Below are positions 54,139 to 63,217 of a stretch of DNA of 64,000 bases, piece after piece. This DNA comes from Gemmatimonadales bacterium. GTDB taxonomy: Bacteria > Gemmatimonadota > Gemmatimonadetes > Gemmatimonadales > GWC2-71-9. Position numbers and translations under genes: made by a program. Under the pieces are notes generated by a model that made no database searches, was not told where the DNA came from, and was given only the letters and a program-made list of their open reading frames with translations. Within the stretch, counting starts at the first letter, position 1, and each line of letters opens with the position of its first letter. The stretch covers positions 1-64,000 of the forward strand of contig DASYCE010000007.1 in the NCBI GenBank assembly GCA_036500345.1, given 5' to 3'.

Positions 54139-55584
54139 ATGCCTTTGACGCAGGTCCGCCGCACTAAAATCGTTGCCACCCTTGGTCCTGCGTGGGAATC
54201 AGAGGACCGAATCGTCGCGCTACTCGACGCCGGCGTGAACATCATCCGGGTCAACGCCTCCCACGGGACACCGGAGGTCCGGGAGCGCTGGATTCGCCTG
54301 ATCCAGTCGGTTCGCGACCAGCGGCAGACGCCAACCGCAATCCTCATCGACCTGCACGGGCCACGCATCCGGGTCGGCACGCTGGCGACGCCGCGCATCC
54401 TGGTGCCGGGCGAAGTGTTCTCGTTTGCGCCCGAAGCACTCGCCGGCGAAGACGAAATCGCCACCACGTATGCCGAGCTCGCCAACGATGTTCTTCCGGG
54501 ATCGCGCATACTCGTGGACGACGGCCTGATCGCCGTGGACGTCATCGCGGTGCGCGGCGATCGAGTCGAGTGCAAGGTCCGGTATGGGGGGACCGTCAAG
54601 TCGAACAAGGGGATGAACCTTCCCGGCTCGATGGTCAGCGCACCTGCGGTCACCGAGCACGATCGTGAAGAGGTCGAACGCGTGGTCGCCCTCGGGATCG
54701 AGTTCCTCGGCGTCTCCTTCGTGCGGAGACCGGAAGATCTGCAGGATCTCCGCAAGCTGATTCCCCGCACCGTCAAGCTCGTCGCCAAGATCGAGAAGGA
54801 CACTGCCCTGGCCAATCTGGACGGGATCCTCGAATCCTGCGATGCGATGATGGTCGCCCGCGGCGATCTCGGCGTGGAGTTGCCGTTCGAGGCAGTCCCG
54901 CTGGTGCAGAAGCGGCTGATCGCGCGCGCCAATCGCCATGGAAAACCGGTGATCACCGCGACCCAGATGCTCGAGTCGATGGTGAACAATCCGCGGCCGA
55001 CCCGCGCCGAGGCATCCGACGTGGCGAACGCGATCCTCGACGGCACCGATGCCGTGATGCTCTCGGCCGAGACCGCGGTGGGCCAGTACTCGCTCGAAGC
55101 GGTGCTGGCGATGGATCGGATTGCCCGGGAGGTCGAAGCGCATCGTCACCGTCCCACGGAAGGCGAGCGCCGCCGCTGGCAGATCCCCGCGCCACATTTC
55201 GCCCGCACCACCGAAGGCGAAACGCCGACCGAGGACGCGATCGCCGTCGCGGTCTCCGCTGCCGCGGACCTGCTCGGCGCGCAGGCGATCGTCTGCTTCA
55301 CGTCGAGCGGCTTCACGGCGCGGACAGTCTCCTCCTACCGGCCGAAGGTGCCGATCCTGGCGCTCACCCCCGAGCCGGAGACGTTCCGGCAGCTGGGACT
55401 CGCGTGGGGAGTCGTCCCGGTCCTGATGCCCCACCTCAAGCACTACGACCCGATGTGGGCGATCGCCCGCACCGAGATCCTCACCCGCGGGCTCGCCCGC
55501 GAAGGTTCGCGGATCGTGGTGACCTGTGGCGTTCCATTCGACATTCCCGGCACGACCAACCTGCTCAAGGTCGAGACGCTCTAG
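54139..55584 (+). CDS. pyk: Pyruvate kinase
   Basis: 481 residues. RRTKIVATLGPAWESEDRIV opens the barrel; the usual NFSHG is VNASHG here. The B domain follows HGPRIRVG. Substrate and metal residues are seen in LVAKIEKDTALANLDGIL and MMVARGDLGVELPFEAVPLV, and PVITATQMLESMVNNPRPTR is the family signature. The C-terminal allosteric domain ends ILTRGLAREG and VTCGVPFDIPGTTNLLKV. It makes pyruvate and ATP from PEP. It is followed three bases later by the PhnP-like gene and then pgi. Confidence 0.95.
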   Translation: MPLTQVRRTKIVATLGPAWESEDRIVALLDAGVNIIRVNASHGTPEVRERWIRLIQSVRDQRQTPTAILIDLHGPRIRVGTLATPRILVPGEVFSFAPEALAGEDEIATTYAELANDVLPGSRILVDDGLIAVDVIAVRGDRVECKVRYGGTVKSNKGMNLPGSMVSAPAVTEHDREEVERVVALGIEFLGVSFVRRPEDLQDLRKLIPRTVKLVAKIEKDTALANLDGILESCDAMMVARGDLGVELPFEAVPLVQKRLIARANRHGKPVITATQMLESMVNNPRPTRAEASDVANAILDGTDAVMLSAETAVGQYSLEAVLAMDRIAREVEAHRHRPTEGERRRWQIPAPHFARTTEGETPTEDAIAVAVSAAADLLGAQAIVCFTSSGFTARTVSSYRPKVPILALTPEPETFRQLGLAWGVVPVLMPHLKHYDPMWAIARTEILTRGLAREGSRIVVTCGVPFDIPGTTNLLKVETL

Positions 55585-55587
55585 CCC

Positions 55588-56373
55588 ATGCGCCTCACCC
55601 TGCTCGGAACGGGGACCTCGATGGGAGTTCCCCAGATCGGGTGCGGGTGTGCGGTGTGCCGGTCCGACGATCCCCGCGATCGCCGCACGAGGACGAGCGC
55701 ACTGGTGGAAGTCGATGACGTCCGTCTGCTGATCGACACCCCGCCGGAGCTGCGGCTGCAGTTGCTGCAGGCCGATGTGCCGCGGATCGATGCCGTCCTG
55801 TATACCCATGAACACGCCGACCATGTGCACGGGATCGACGATCTTCGATCGTTCTCGCAGTTGCAGGGGGGCGCGCTGCCGCTGTACGGTCCGGCGTCGA
55901 CGATGGCGCATCTTGATCGCTCCTTCCGCTACATCTTTGACGACGGCGTCGTCCCGCAACGCGGAACGTCCAAGCCGAGGCTGACGCTCAACGTCCTGCA
56001 AGCCGGTGTCGAAGTAACGATCGCCGGCGTCCCCGTCCTGCCGATTGCGCTGGAACACGGCAGGCTCACCGTGTTCGGCTACCGGATCGGGAATCTCGGG
56101 TACGTCACGGATGCCAAGCGAATCGAAGGCGACGCGATCGAGAAGCTGCGAGGGGTGCGAGTCCTGGTCCTCAATGCGCTCTGGTGGCGACCGCACCCGA
56201 CTCATCTGTCGGTCGAGGAGGCGATCGAAACAGCGCGCGAGATTGGAGCGGAGCGGACATTCCTGACGCACTTGACGCACGAAACCGCGCACCACGAGCT
56301 GCTGGCACGGCTCCCGGCGGGAATTGAACCCGGCTACGACGGACTGACCCTGGAGATCGGTGATCGATGCTGA
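55588..56373 (+). CDS. PhnP/MBL-fold metal-dependent hydrolase
   Basis: 261 residues. LTLLGTGTSMGVPQIGCGC leads into the Cys-rich loop of the PhnP group (GCGCAVCRSDDPRDRRTR). Metal motif YTHEHADHVHGIDDLR, later GYVTDAKRI with Asp, and a final FLTHLTHETAHHELL. The family includes phosphoribosyl cyclic phosphodiesterase and lipoyl- or nucleotide-related hydrolases; the exact substrate is not clear. It overlaps pgi by seven bases, so it is cotranslated with glycolytic genes but may be a repair enzyme. Confidence 0.87.
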   Translation: MRLTLLGTGTSMGVPQIGCGCAVCRSDDPRDRRTRTSALVEVDDVRLLIDTPPELRLQLLQADVPRIDAVLYTHEHADHVHGIDDLRSFSQLQGGALPLYGPASTMAHLDRSFRYIFDDGVVPQRGTSKPRLTLNVLQAGVEVTIAGVPVLPIALEHGRLTVFGYRIGNLGYVTDAKRIEGDAIEKLRGVRVLVLNALWWRPHPTHLSVEEAIETAREIGAERTFLTHLTHETAHHELLARLPAGIEPGYDGLTLEIGDRC

Positions 56374-57710
56374 CCTACGATGACAACTACATGTTCCGCG
56401 ACGCGCTCGACGACGTCCACGGCCTCGACCCCAAACTTCGGGCCGAGACGGCGTCGCGATTCGCCGACGTGACAGCGGAAGTCGAACGCCGCCGAAAGTC
56501 GGGTGACTATGAATTCCTCGGGCTCGGAGATCAGGCCGATCTGCTGGCACGACTCGACCAATGGAAGCAGACGATCCAGGGAAAGTTCGATCACCTCCTT
56601 GTCCTCGGCATCGGCGGTTCGGCCCTCGGGGCGAAGGCGCTCGTCAACGCGCTCAAGCCGACGGCGTGGAACGAGCGTTCAACGGCGGAACGTGACGGTA
56701 TCCCGACGCTGACCGTGCTGGAGAACGTCGATCCCGTCACCATCAGCGAGACGCTGGGTCGCTTCGATCCGCGGCGGACGCTGGTGAACGTGATCTCGAA
56801 GTCCGGCGGCACCGCCGAGACGCTGGCGCAATACCTGATCGTCCGGAAGTGGCTCGAGGATGCCGTCGGAAATGATCAGGCGCGGCGGCAGCTCGTCATC
56901 ACCACCGACCCGACCAAGGGCGCGCTCCGGGCAATTGCGCGCGACGAGTCGATCATTGCCTTCGACGTGCCGCCGGGAGTCGGCGGCCGCTTCTCGGTGC
57001 TGACAGCCGTGGGGCTGGTTCCGGCCGCCGTGCTCGACATGGACCTTTCGGCGCTGCTGGCCGGCGCCAGGTCGGCGGCGACTTCCGCAGCCAATCCCGA
57101 GTTCGTGGCAAACGAGGCGGCCCGATTTGCTGCATGGCAGTGGTATGCGCAGCAGACCCGCGCCGCCAACGTGCACGTCGTGATGCCCTACTCCGACCGG
57201 CTCAAGGAGTTCTCCGAATGGTATCGGCAGCTCTGGGCCGAGAGTCTCGGCAAGCGGCTCGACCGCGAAGGGACGGAGGCATTCCGGGGCCCGACGCCGG
57301 TCGGGGCGGTGGGAGCGACCGACCAGCACTCGCAGGTGCAGCTCTTCATCGAAGGGCCGTTCGACAAGACGATCACCTTCATCCGGGTGGCCGACACCGT
57401 TGGCCTGCTGCCAATTCCCGCCCGGGACGCGATGGGCGAGGAGCTTGCGTATCTGGCCGGGAAGTCGATCGGCACCCTCCTCGATGCCGAGCTCAAGGCG
57501 ACGCGGGAAGCACTCCGGTCGCGCGGCCGAATGAGCGGGACTCTTCAGATCGACACGGTCGATCCCTGGCACGTCGGGGAGCTGATGATGTTCTTCCAGG
57601 CCGCCACCGGCTTTGCCGGGGTGTGGTACGACGTCAATCCGTTCGATCAACCTGGCGTGGAACTCGGGAAGGTCCTGACCTTCAAGGCGATGGGTCGCTC
57701 CGGGTACTGA
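56367..57710 (+). CDS. pgi: Glucose-6-phosphate isomerase
   Basis: 447 residues, the shorter bacterial form. Motifs: LVLGIGGSALGAKALVNAL, VNVISKSGGTAETLAQYLIV, the sugar-phosphate loop PPGVGGRFSVLTAVGLVPAA, and PVGAVGATDQHSQVQLFIEG with the catalytic His. The end reads NPFDQPGVELGKVL. It interconverts glucose-6-phosphate and fructose-6-phosphate. The start (ATG 56367) lies inside the end of the previous gene. Confidence 0.95.
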   Translation: MLTYDDNYMFRDALDDVHGLDPKLRAETASRFADVTAEVERRRKSGDYEFLGLGDQADLLARLDQWKQTIQGKFDHLLVLGIGGSALGAKALVNALKPTAWNERSTAERDGIPTLTVLENVDPVTISETLGRFDPRRTLVNVISKSGGTAETLAQYLIVRKWLEDAVGNDQARRQLVITTDPTKGALRAIARDESIIAFDVPPGVGGRFSVLTAVGLVPAAVLDMDLSALLAGARSAATSAANPEFVANEAARFAAWQWYAQQTRAANVHVVMPYSDRLKEFSEWYRQLWAESLGKRLDREGTEAFRGPTPVGAVGATDQHSQVQLFIEGPFDKTITFIRVADTVGLLPIPARDAMGEELAYLAGKSIGTLLDAELKATREALRSRGRMSGTLQIDTVDPWHVGELMMFFQAATGFAGVWYDVNPFDQPGVELGKVLTFKAMGRSGY

Positions 57711-57787
57711 GCGGCGCGGTTCGTCGATAGATTCTTCCGCTCTCGGTCCACTCCCCACTGCGTCGCGGCCCCGCCGCGGAGGAACCC

Positions 57788-58240
57788 GTGCGTCTGGTCA
57801 ACGTCGCCGCTCCAATCGGCATGGTCATGGCCCTTGGCTGCAGCAACACTCCGACCCGTGACGCCAAGCCGCTGACACCTCGTCCGCGGCGGGACGGCGA
57901 AGTGCTCGACGTGTCCAACATGATGGCCACGGTTCGAAACGCCACCAGCGCACGACCCAACTGCCCAGTCAATCCCCATGTCGAAGCTTCGCTCGTCGTT
58001 CAGGGGATCAGCGGGACAATCCAGTACCACTGGGAGCGGAGTGACAGCACCTCCGGGCCGCTCCGCCAGCTGGTGGTCGACAGCGCGGCGGCGGCGAAAA
58101 TGCAGCACCTCGCGCTCACTCCAGATGACTGGACCGACACGAAATCCGGCGTCCAGTTGCGGTTGCAGGAAACGGTACACGTGACCTATCCATTCGACTT
58201 TCGCTCGCCATCGATCAACATCAACGCGACGTGCTATTGA
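57788..58240 (+). CDS. Hypothetical lipoprotein
   Basis: 150 residues from GTG 57788. Signal VNVAAPIGMVMALGCSN with lipobox MALGC. The mature protein has one further Cys near the middle (ARPNCPVN) and one at the end (NATCY), which may bond. The region HVEASLVVQGISGTIQYHWE and the end HVTYPFDFRSPSININATCY look beta-rich, Ig-like in style. No known domain. It lies 77 bases after pgi and is followed by a strong terminator, so it may have its own promoter. Confidence 0.65.
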   Translation: MRLVNVAAPIGMVMALGCSNTPTRDAKPLTPRPRRDGEVLDVSNMMATVRNATSARPNCPVNPHVEASLVVQGISGTIQYHWERSDSTSGPLRQLVVDSAAAAKMQHLALTPDDWTDTKSGVQLRLQETVHVTYPFDFRSPSININATCY

Positions 58241-58274
58241 GCTGAACCGCGGGTAAGACGACGCAACAACAAGC

Positions 58275-58310
58275 GAGCGGACCTGAGGACCAGGTCCGCT
58301 CTCCTGTTTT
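58275..58310 (+). terminator. Rho-independent terminator after the lipoprotein gene
   Basis: A perfect 10-bp stem (GAGCGGACCT / AGGTCCGCTC) with a 7-base loop, followed by CTCCTGTTTT. It ends the plus-strand unit of pyk, the PhnP-like gene, pgi and the lipoprotein. Confidence 0.75.
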
Positions 58311-58351
58311 GCCCTACGCGTGATCGGCACCGTCACCCCGAACCAGCCTCC

Positions 58352-58389
58352 ATTAAAACCAGACGGCCCCGGTTTCCCGGGGCCGCTGG
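58352..58389 (-). terminator. Rho-independent terminator of the 1227-residue lipoprotein gene
   Basis: On the minus strand CCAGCGGCCCCGG - GAAA - CCGGGGCCGTCTGG is followed by TTTTAAT, starting 26 bases after the stop codon at 58415. A GNRA-type loop and a strong GC stem make it convincing. Confidence 0.8.
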
Positions 58390-58414
58390 TGTGAAGCTGT
58401 GCTTCGTTCGGCGA

Positions 58415-61400
58415 TCAGTTATGAATCGTCGAAGCGAGGCCCGAACCATGGCTGTCGACGCCGATGGCGCGGTATTCGGTGAAGCCTGCCGGCACACCCG
58501 CGAAGGTGTACAGCCAGTACCGCTCGAGGCCGTTGTCGCAGCCCACGACGCCAGTCGACGACGGGGTTGCTGCCGGGCACGATGCACTCACCGCGACCGG
58601 GTTCGGCACGACGATCCGTGCGATGAAGACCCACTGCTGCTGCGCGTTCAACCCGAAGAGGTCGACGCGTCCGAAAATCGGCAGCGAGCGGCTGAGTGCT
58701 TCGGTCGCACGGAATACCTTCGTGCTGCCGGAGGTCAGGTTGTTGTCCGCACGGAAGTTGATGCTGTTCGAGCCAGTGACGCAGGTCGACGACCCGGCCG
58801 GCTGGACCGCACCACCTGCGGGGCAGCTCGAGAGCGCGCCACCGGTGGTGTATGAGACGCCGTAGGTGGTGACCGGCGGAGTCACGGTCGCCGAGAGGAT
58901 CGGCGAGACGAACTCGTTCGAGACACCAGTCACGGGGCTGGCAACGGTGTTGAAGATCCACGAACCGAAGACGTCGCGCACCTGGACCCCGACATTGCTC
59001 GGAATCTGGAGTGCGAAACCACCGGCGTCGGTCGGAATCGGGTCGCCGACGAACTGAGCCGAGCCGCCGCCGCAATCAGTCGCGGTGGTCGGGCCGGTCG
59101 CCGTGCCGGTGGTACCAGTGCAGGTCTCCTGCACGTTGGTGGTGAACAGGTCGAGCGTCAGCGGCGTGACCGACGGATTGATGATGCTGTTGTCGAACCG
59201 CTTGGCGATCGGGTCGAAGAACCCGAAGGCGCCAGTGACGCCAGCCGCCGGACCCGAGCTGATGTGCGATCCAGCTGCCGTACCGGTCATGAACGTACCC
59301 GAGAGGGCGTAGGTCCAGACGAGACCGCCAGCGCCAGCGGCCGGAATGGTGCCGGCGCCATCACCGATGGTCAGGTTCGGGTAGAGCAGGCGCAGCTTGG
59401 CGTCGATCACTTCGAGGTCATTCTGCGACCCGAGAGTGAAGATCGCCGGGCTGTTGCCGACGTAGCTGTTGTTCGGGCTCACACCAGTGACCTGCGGCTG
59501 ACCCGGATCGAGCGCCAGCGTGCGACGCGCGAAGAGGTTGGTGCTGCTGGCCGCAGCCGCGGTGCATGCTCCACCGTTGGCGCCATCAGTTGCACGGGTG
59601 TCCGGGCAGCCCGAGGCGTTACCGGCCTTGTCGACCACATATGCGGTCGTGGTGTAGTAGCCCGGAGTCGTCAAACCAGCGGTGACTCCTTCGGCGTGCA
59701 GCGGCAGCCATCCGTCAATCGTCGACGGGAGGAAGCCGATGGTGGTGTTCGGGAAATCGTTGATGGTGAAGTTCACGCTGAGCGGCGTGGTCGTAGCACC
59801 AGTCGCGCCACCCTGGGCGAAATCATTCACCATTTCGATGCCACGGTAAACGCCCGAACGGTTATCGGTCGATTCGACGCGGACCGAGTCGTTCGTGCCA
59901 GCCGCAGCCGCCAGGAAGAGATCCTGCTGGCCGGCGGTGACGACGTTGGCGCCGTACAGGCCCTGGAAGGCGTTGTACGTCGTCGAGTCGAGGACAGTCG
60001 CCGCGCCGCCACCAACGTAGATCGAGGCGTACGACGACGGAGCGGTCGTGGTGCTGTAGCGAAGCATCGGCGCGGTCTTGTCGACGCCGAACGCGGTGGT
60101 CACCGCCGACGTGCTGCTGTTGCCAAGGCGGTCAGCTGCCGAGGCGCGCGCAGTGTAGCCATCAGTGGTGTTGGTGTTGGTTTCGGCCAGGTCCGCGCCG
60201 GTGTGGATCACCGTCGTGAAGTTCGGGCCAACGAACGCGGTCCAGGTCGCAGGAGCCGGGCCGACGCCGCCGTCATCCACTTCGGTACCGAAGTGGTTGA
60301 ACTGCCAGTTGGCGTTCACCCAGTGCTGGAACTCCCAACCTTCGCCCGACGGGCGCTGGACGTCATCCGGACCGGCCCAGTCAAGACGGAGCGAGTCAGG
60401 CGTGGCGTTCGGCACGACGATGTTCGGGATAAGCGTGTTGGTTGCGAAGTTGTTCGACTGCGCATCGAGCGCGCCCGACTGCACCAGGATGTTATCCCGG
60501 CGGCTGAGCACGTTCTGGTGACCGCTGCAGTCGTTGGTCACGTCTGCACCAGTCGAACCGAAGACCTGCTTGAACACCGGCGTCGCCGGGCTCGTGGTGG
60601 CGCTCTGCGTCGTGAAGTCGCAGTGGCCGAACGAGACCGCAGTGCTGCCGAGCGTCCAGTTGACGGTCGAAATGCAGCCGCTGCCATCGCCGAGCTGATT
60701 GTTGCAACGGTTGTTCGACGAACCAGGAGCGGCGCTCGGGTTGTCGTTGTAGACAACGGCGTAGAGCTGAGCGGTGACTTCACCGGTCACGCCCGGGCCA
60801 CCCCAGTACGTCTTGCCAACGTTCGAACCGGCACCGGCGCTGTCGATGGCAAAGCCACCCTTGCCGGCGACCGGATCTGCCGCGGGGCAGACGGTGCTGC
60901 CGTTGATGGTACCGCCGCACTTCGTGATGTCGGCAGCCCAGCCATCAGCGTTGTTCAGGACCATCGTGTTGACAACCGCGCAGCTCGGATCATTCGCACC
61001 GATCTGGCAGTTGAAGACCGCCCCGCCGACGATGCCGTGCGGGAAGATCTGCGTGATCAGCGCGCCTGCCCCGTTGAACCAGTCAACGGTCGCGGTGCCC
61101 TTGGTCACGTTCTTGGTGAAGTTCGCCGTGTTGATCGACAGCGTGATCGGACCCGACGACGGAATGCTGGCACCGTAGATCTGCTGCGCAGCGCGCTTGA
61201 AGAAGGCGCACGGCGCGGCCGAAGCGGCACAGGTCGGAGTCGCGCGGCCCTGGAAGACCGGCTGGCCCGCGGCGACAGTTCCATGCTGCATGTAGACGTT
61301 GAGCGAATCGAGCGGCTGGATTCCAGCCGTGAGATTCAGCGTGACGTCGATCTGGCAGTTCACGTCGGTCAGGATGACCGGCGCGCCAACGACGCCCGTG

Positions 61401-62098
61401 CAGTTACCGTTGCCGGCAGTGGCGCCAGCGGCGATCTGTCCGATCGAGATCGAAGCAGCTGCGCCGACGTTGATCGTGACGGTCTGCGTGAAGGCCACGC
61501 CGCCGATCGAGTCGACAACCGTGACGACCGCGGTGCCCTGCGAGACGCCGGTGATCGGGCAGCTCGAAGCGTTACCGGTCACAGCCGAGCAGGTGCCGGC
61601 GGTGGCGATCGTCGTCGAGAGCGACGTGGCGATCGGAGTCGACACAACCTGGCCGACAGCCGGAGTCATCGTGACCGACAGGTTCGACGTCTGGCCCGGC
61701 GCGAGGTTCAAAGTCGGCGGGGTGACGTTGAAGGTCGACGAGTTGGTGACGGTGATCTGGACCGCAGCGCTGCGGGCCGGGTTGATCACCGACGTCGCCG
61801 TGACGGTGGTGGTGCCGACGGCGATACCGGTCACCTTACCGGTCTGATCGACGGTGGCAATGCCGTTGGTGCTGCTGGCCCAGTTGAGGCCGGTCGAGAT
61901 CCCGGAGTCAGCGACCACGGTCGCTGCCAGCTGGATCGTCTGGCCGATCCCGACCGACGCGTTCTGCGGAGTCACCTGAACCGAGGTGACGCCCGGAGGC
62001 GGCGTGGTGGGCTGCGTCACGGTGACCTTGTCGCCGCAGGCCGCGAGGCCCAGGGCAAGGACACCTGACACAAAGACGTTACGGTAGACCTTCAACAT
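58415..62098 (-). CDS. Very large surface lipoprotein with Ig-like (BIG2-type) domains
   Basis: 1227 residues from ATG 62098 (GGGGGAG upstream). Signal NVFVSGVLALGLAACGD with lipobox LAACG, then a Thr/Pro linker. Residues about 38-110 form a bacterial Ig-like group 2 domain (VTSVQVTPQNASVGIGQTIQ; VATVDQTGKVTGIAVGTTTV). A second Ig-like domain follows. The rest is Thr/Ser/Asn/Gly-rich and beta-rich with many Cys pairs, including 'AADRLGNSSTSAV'-type segments seen in repeated cell-surface Ig folds (YVVDKAGNASGCPDT). No catalytic motif. It is probably an adhesin or structural surface protein. The frame is intact. Confidence 0.82.
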   Translation of the reverse strand: MLKVYRNVFVSGVLALGLAACGDKVTVTQPTTPPPGVTSVQVTPQNASVGIGQTIQLAATVVADSGISTGLNWASSTNGIATVDQTGKVTGIAVGTTTVTATSVINPARSAAVQITVTNSSTFNVTPPTLNLAPGQTSNLSVTMTPAVGQVVSTPIATSLSTTIATAGTCSAVTGNASSCPITGVSQGTAVVTVVDSIGGVAFTQTVTINVGAAASISIGQIAAGATAGNGNCTGVVGAPVILTDVNCQIDVTLNLTAGIQPLDSLNVYMQHGTVAAGQPVFQGRATPTCAASAAPCAFFKRAAQQIYGASIPSSGPITLSINTANFTKNVTKGTATVDWFNGAGALITQIFPHGIVGGAVFNCQIGANDPSCAVVNTMVLNNADGWAADITKCGGTINGSTVCPAADPVAGKGGFAIDSAGAGSNVGKTYWGGPGVTGEVTAQLYAVVYNDNPSAAPGSSNNRCNNQLGDGSGCISTVNWTLGSTAVSFGHCDFTTQSATTSPATPVFKQVFGSTGADVTNDCSGHQNVLSRRDNILVQSGALDAQSNNFATNTLIPNIVVPNATPDSLRLDWAGPDDVQRPSGEGWEFQHWVNANWQFNHFGTEVDDGGVGPAPATWTAFVGPNFTTVIHTGADLAETNTNTTDGYTARASAADRLGNSSTSAVTTAFGVDKTAPMLRYSTTTAPSSYASIYVGGGAATVLDSTTYNAFQGLYGANVVTAGQQDLFLAAAAGTNDSVRVESTDNRSGVYRGIEMVNDFAQGGATGATTTPLSVNFTINDFPNTTIGFLPSTIDGWLPLHAEGVTAGLTTPGYYTTTAYVVDKAGNASGCPDTRATDGANGGACTAAAASSTNLFARRTLALDPGQPQVTGVSPNNSYVGNSPAIFTLGSQNDLEVIDAKLRLLYPNLTIGDGAGTIPAAGAGGLVWTYALSGTFMTGTAAGSHISSGPAAGVTGAFGFFDPIAKRFDNSIINPSVTPLTLDLFTTNVQETCTGTTGTATGPTTATDCGGGSAQFVGDPIPTDAGGFALQIPSNVGVQVRDVFGSWIFNTVASPVTGVSNEFVSPILSATVTPPVTTYGVSYTTGGALSSCPAGGAVQPAGSSTCVTGSNSINFRADNNLTSGSTKVFRATEALSRSLPIFGRVDLFGLNAQQQWVFIARIVVPNPVAVSASCPAATPSSTGVVGCDNGLERYWLYTFAGVPAGFTEYRAIGVDSHGSGLASTIHN

Positions 62099-62392
62099 TC
62101 CTGCTCCCCCTGATGAGTGAAATGGTGCCACGATCGTGCTGAAAACATCCCCAACATGCTGCAAACTGTGCGTCGTTCTGACTCGCGCCACGACTCAACG
62201 CATTCCCGAGCCGCACCCGCATGGCGCGACGCGATTTCATGGCCCAGAAAGGGGCCGTAACCAGCTGAGCTACAATACCTTGCGAGACAATTGCCACCGG
62301 CGGAAAACCCTCGCCTTTCGATCGCAGTCACGGCGAAGTCCCACTGGGGCAGGCCCGTATTGAGCAATGTCCATGCTCAGACTGACCAGCAA
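62099..62392 (-). other. Intergenic region upstream of the large lipoprotein gene, with a tRNA-like fragment
   Basis: 294 bases without a supported gene. On the minus strand around 62275-62235 the sequence TTGTAGCTCAGCTGGTTA matches the start and D-arm of many bacterial tRNAs, and a GGCCCCTTTCTGGGCC hairpin follows. No T-arm (GGTTCGAATCC) appears, so this is not an intact tRNA. The promoter of the lipoprotein gene must lie in this region, but I cannot pick it with confidence. Confidence 0.3.
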
Positions 62393-63217
62393 CTACCGCT
62401 TTGTTTGTATATGGAACGTCCAGGTGGTCGTCCCGCCGACTTCTTCCGGGCCGACTGCCCGTACAGGCGAGGCGCCGAGCGCTTTTGCGAGGGTATTTCG
62501 TCCCGAGATCTGGAGTGCCCCGACCATCAAACGGCTCGTTTCCGGGGTCCACTCCTCACGTATCATGAGTGACGCCGAGCGTCTCGCCGCGTATCCGAAG
62601 GACATCGAATGTGTCGTTCCGACACTCGGCTCCCCGGTGGCGTGCCCCGACCAGTGGACGATGGCACCGTCGACCTCCATCGCGACGTCGGGGTCATCCC
62701 CCTCGATCCGGATGCGCGAGGTCACCGTGATCCCGCCCATCTCAAGTCCGACGTCGTCGCCGGCGCGCTGGAGCGAGCGCTGGTCGCTCATGACATCGAG
62801 GAGGAGGTCGGTCGCTTCCGGGATCCCCCGCGGCGACTGCACGGCCACCGCGTTGGTCACAATGATGAGGGGGTGATCCTTCTTGCCCTGCGCCAGCACC
62901 TTCCCGTCGGCGGTGACCCGATCGTAGCGGGCAACGCAGATCGCCGCCGGGATCCATTGCGCGAAGCGCGGCTCGTCCTGGACTGTTCGCGTCAGAAAGG
63001 GATGCAGGCCGGCGCCAGTGCCGGCGGGGGCAGGCTTGGCGTCCGACGGCAACAGTTTCGCGACCAGCGCCGGGTCGACGAGGTACGAAATGCAGTAGCG
63101 ACCGTGGTTGCCTTCGAACGACCAATGCGCATCACGCGGCGCCTGCGCGCCGGCCGCTCGCACCGTTGCGATGGCGACCCATACCGCCGCAAGACTTCGC
63201 GACCGCATCCAGCTCAT
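62393..63217 (-). CDS. Secreted hypothetical protein
   Basis: 274 residues from ATG 63217, which overlaps the stop of the redoxin-like gene (ATGA). Signal SLAAVWVAIATVRAAGAQA. The body begins HWSFEGNHGRYCISYLVDPA and continues LVAKLLPSDAKP, then IPAAICVARYDRVTADGKVL, loosely recalling the acetoacetate-decarboxylase fold. The match is weak and no catalytic Lys is evident. Two Cys (GRYCISY, AAICVAR) may pair. It is the last gene of a coupled cluster with a peroxiredoxin-like and a thioredoxin-like protein. Function unknown. Confidence 0.65.
   Translation of the reverse strand: MSWMRSRSLAAVWVAIATVRAAGAQAPRDAHWSFEGNHGRYCISYLVDPALVAKLLPSDAKPAPAGTGAGLHPFLTRTVQDEPRFAQWIPAAICVARYDRVTADGKVLAQGKKDHPLIIVTNAVAVQSPRGIPEATDLLLDVMSDQRSLQRAGDDVGLEMGGITVTSRIRIEGDDPDVAMEVDGAIVHWSGHATGEPSVGTTHSMSFGYAARRSASLMIREEWTPETSRLMVGALQISGRNTLAKALGASPVRAVGPEEVGGTTTWTFHIQTKR

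Noticed and set aside
53753-54148. 131-codon plus-strand frame in the aldolase-pyk gap, and shorter ones beside it
   Set aside because: No ribosome-binding site, no coding-type third-position bias and several overlapping frames in a motif-dense regulatory region.
54220-56550. 776-codon minus-strand frame across pyk, the PhnP-like gene and pgi
   Set aside because: It spans three clear genes on the other strand and has no recognisable domain.
59264-62068. 934-codon plus-strand frame opposite the large lipoprotein
   Set aside because: Arg/Asp/Gly-rich shadow with no signal or motif; the minus-strand gene has lipobox, Ig domains, ribosome-binding site and terminator.
62230-62280. Intact tRNA gene
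   Set aside because: Only a D-arm-like part is present; no T-arm or matching acceptor stem.
62092-62367. 91-codon minus-strand frame upstream of the large lipoprotein
   Set aside because: It runs into the lipoprotein start in another frame, has no ribosome-binding site and no family features.
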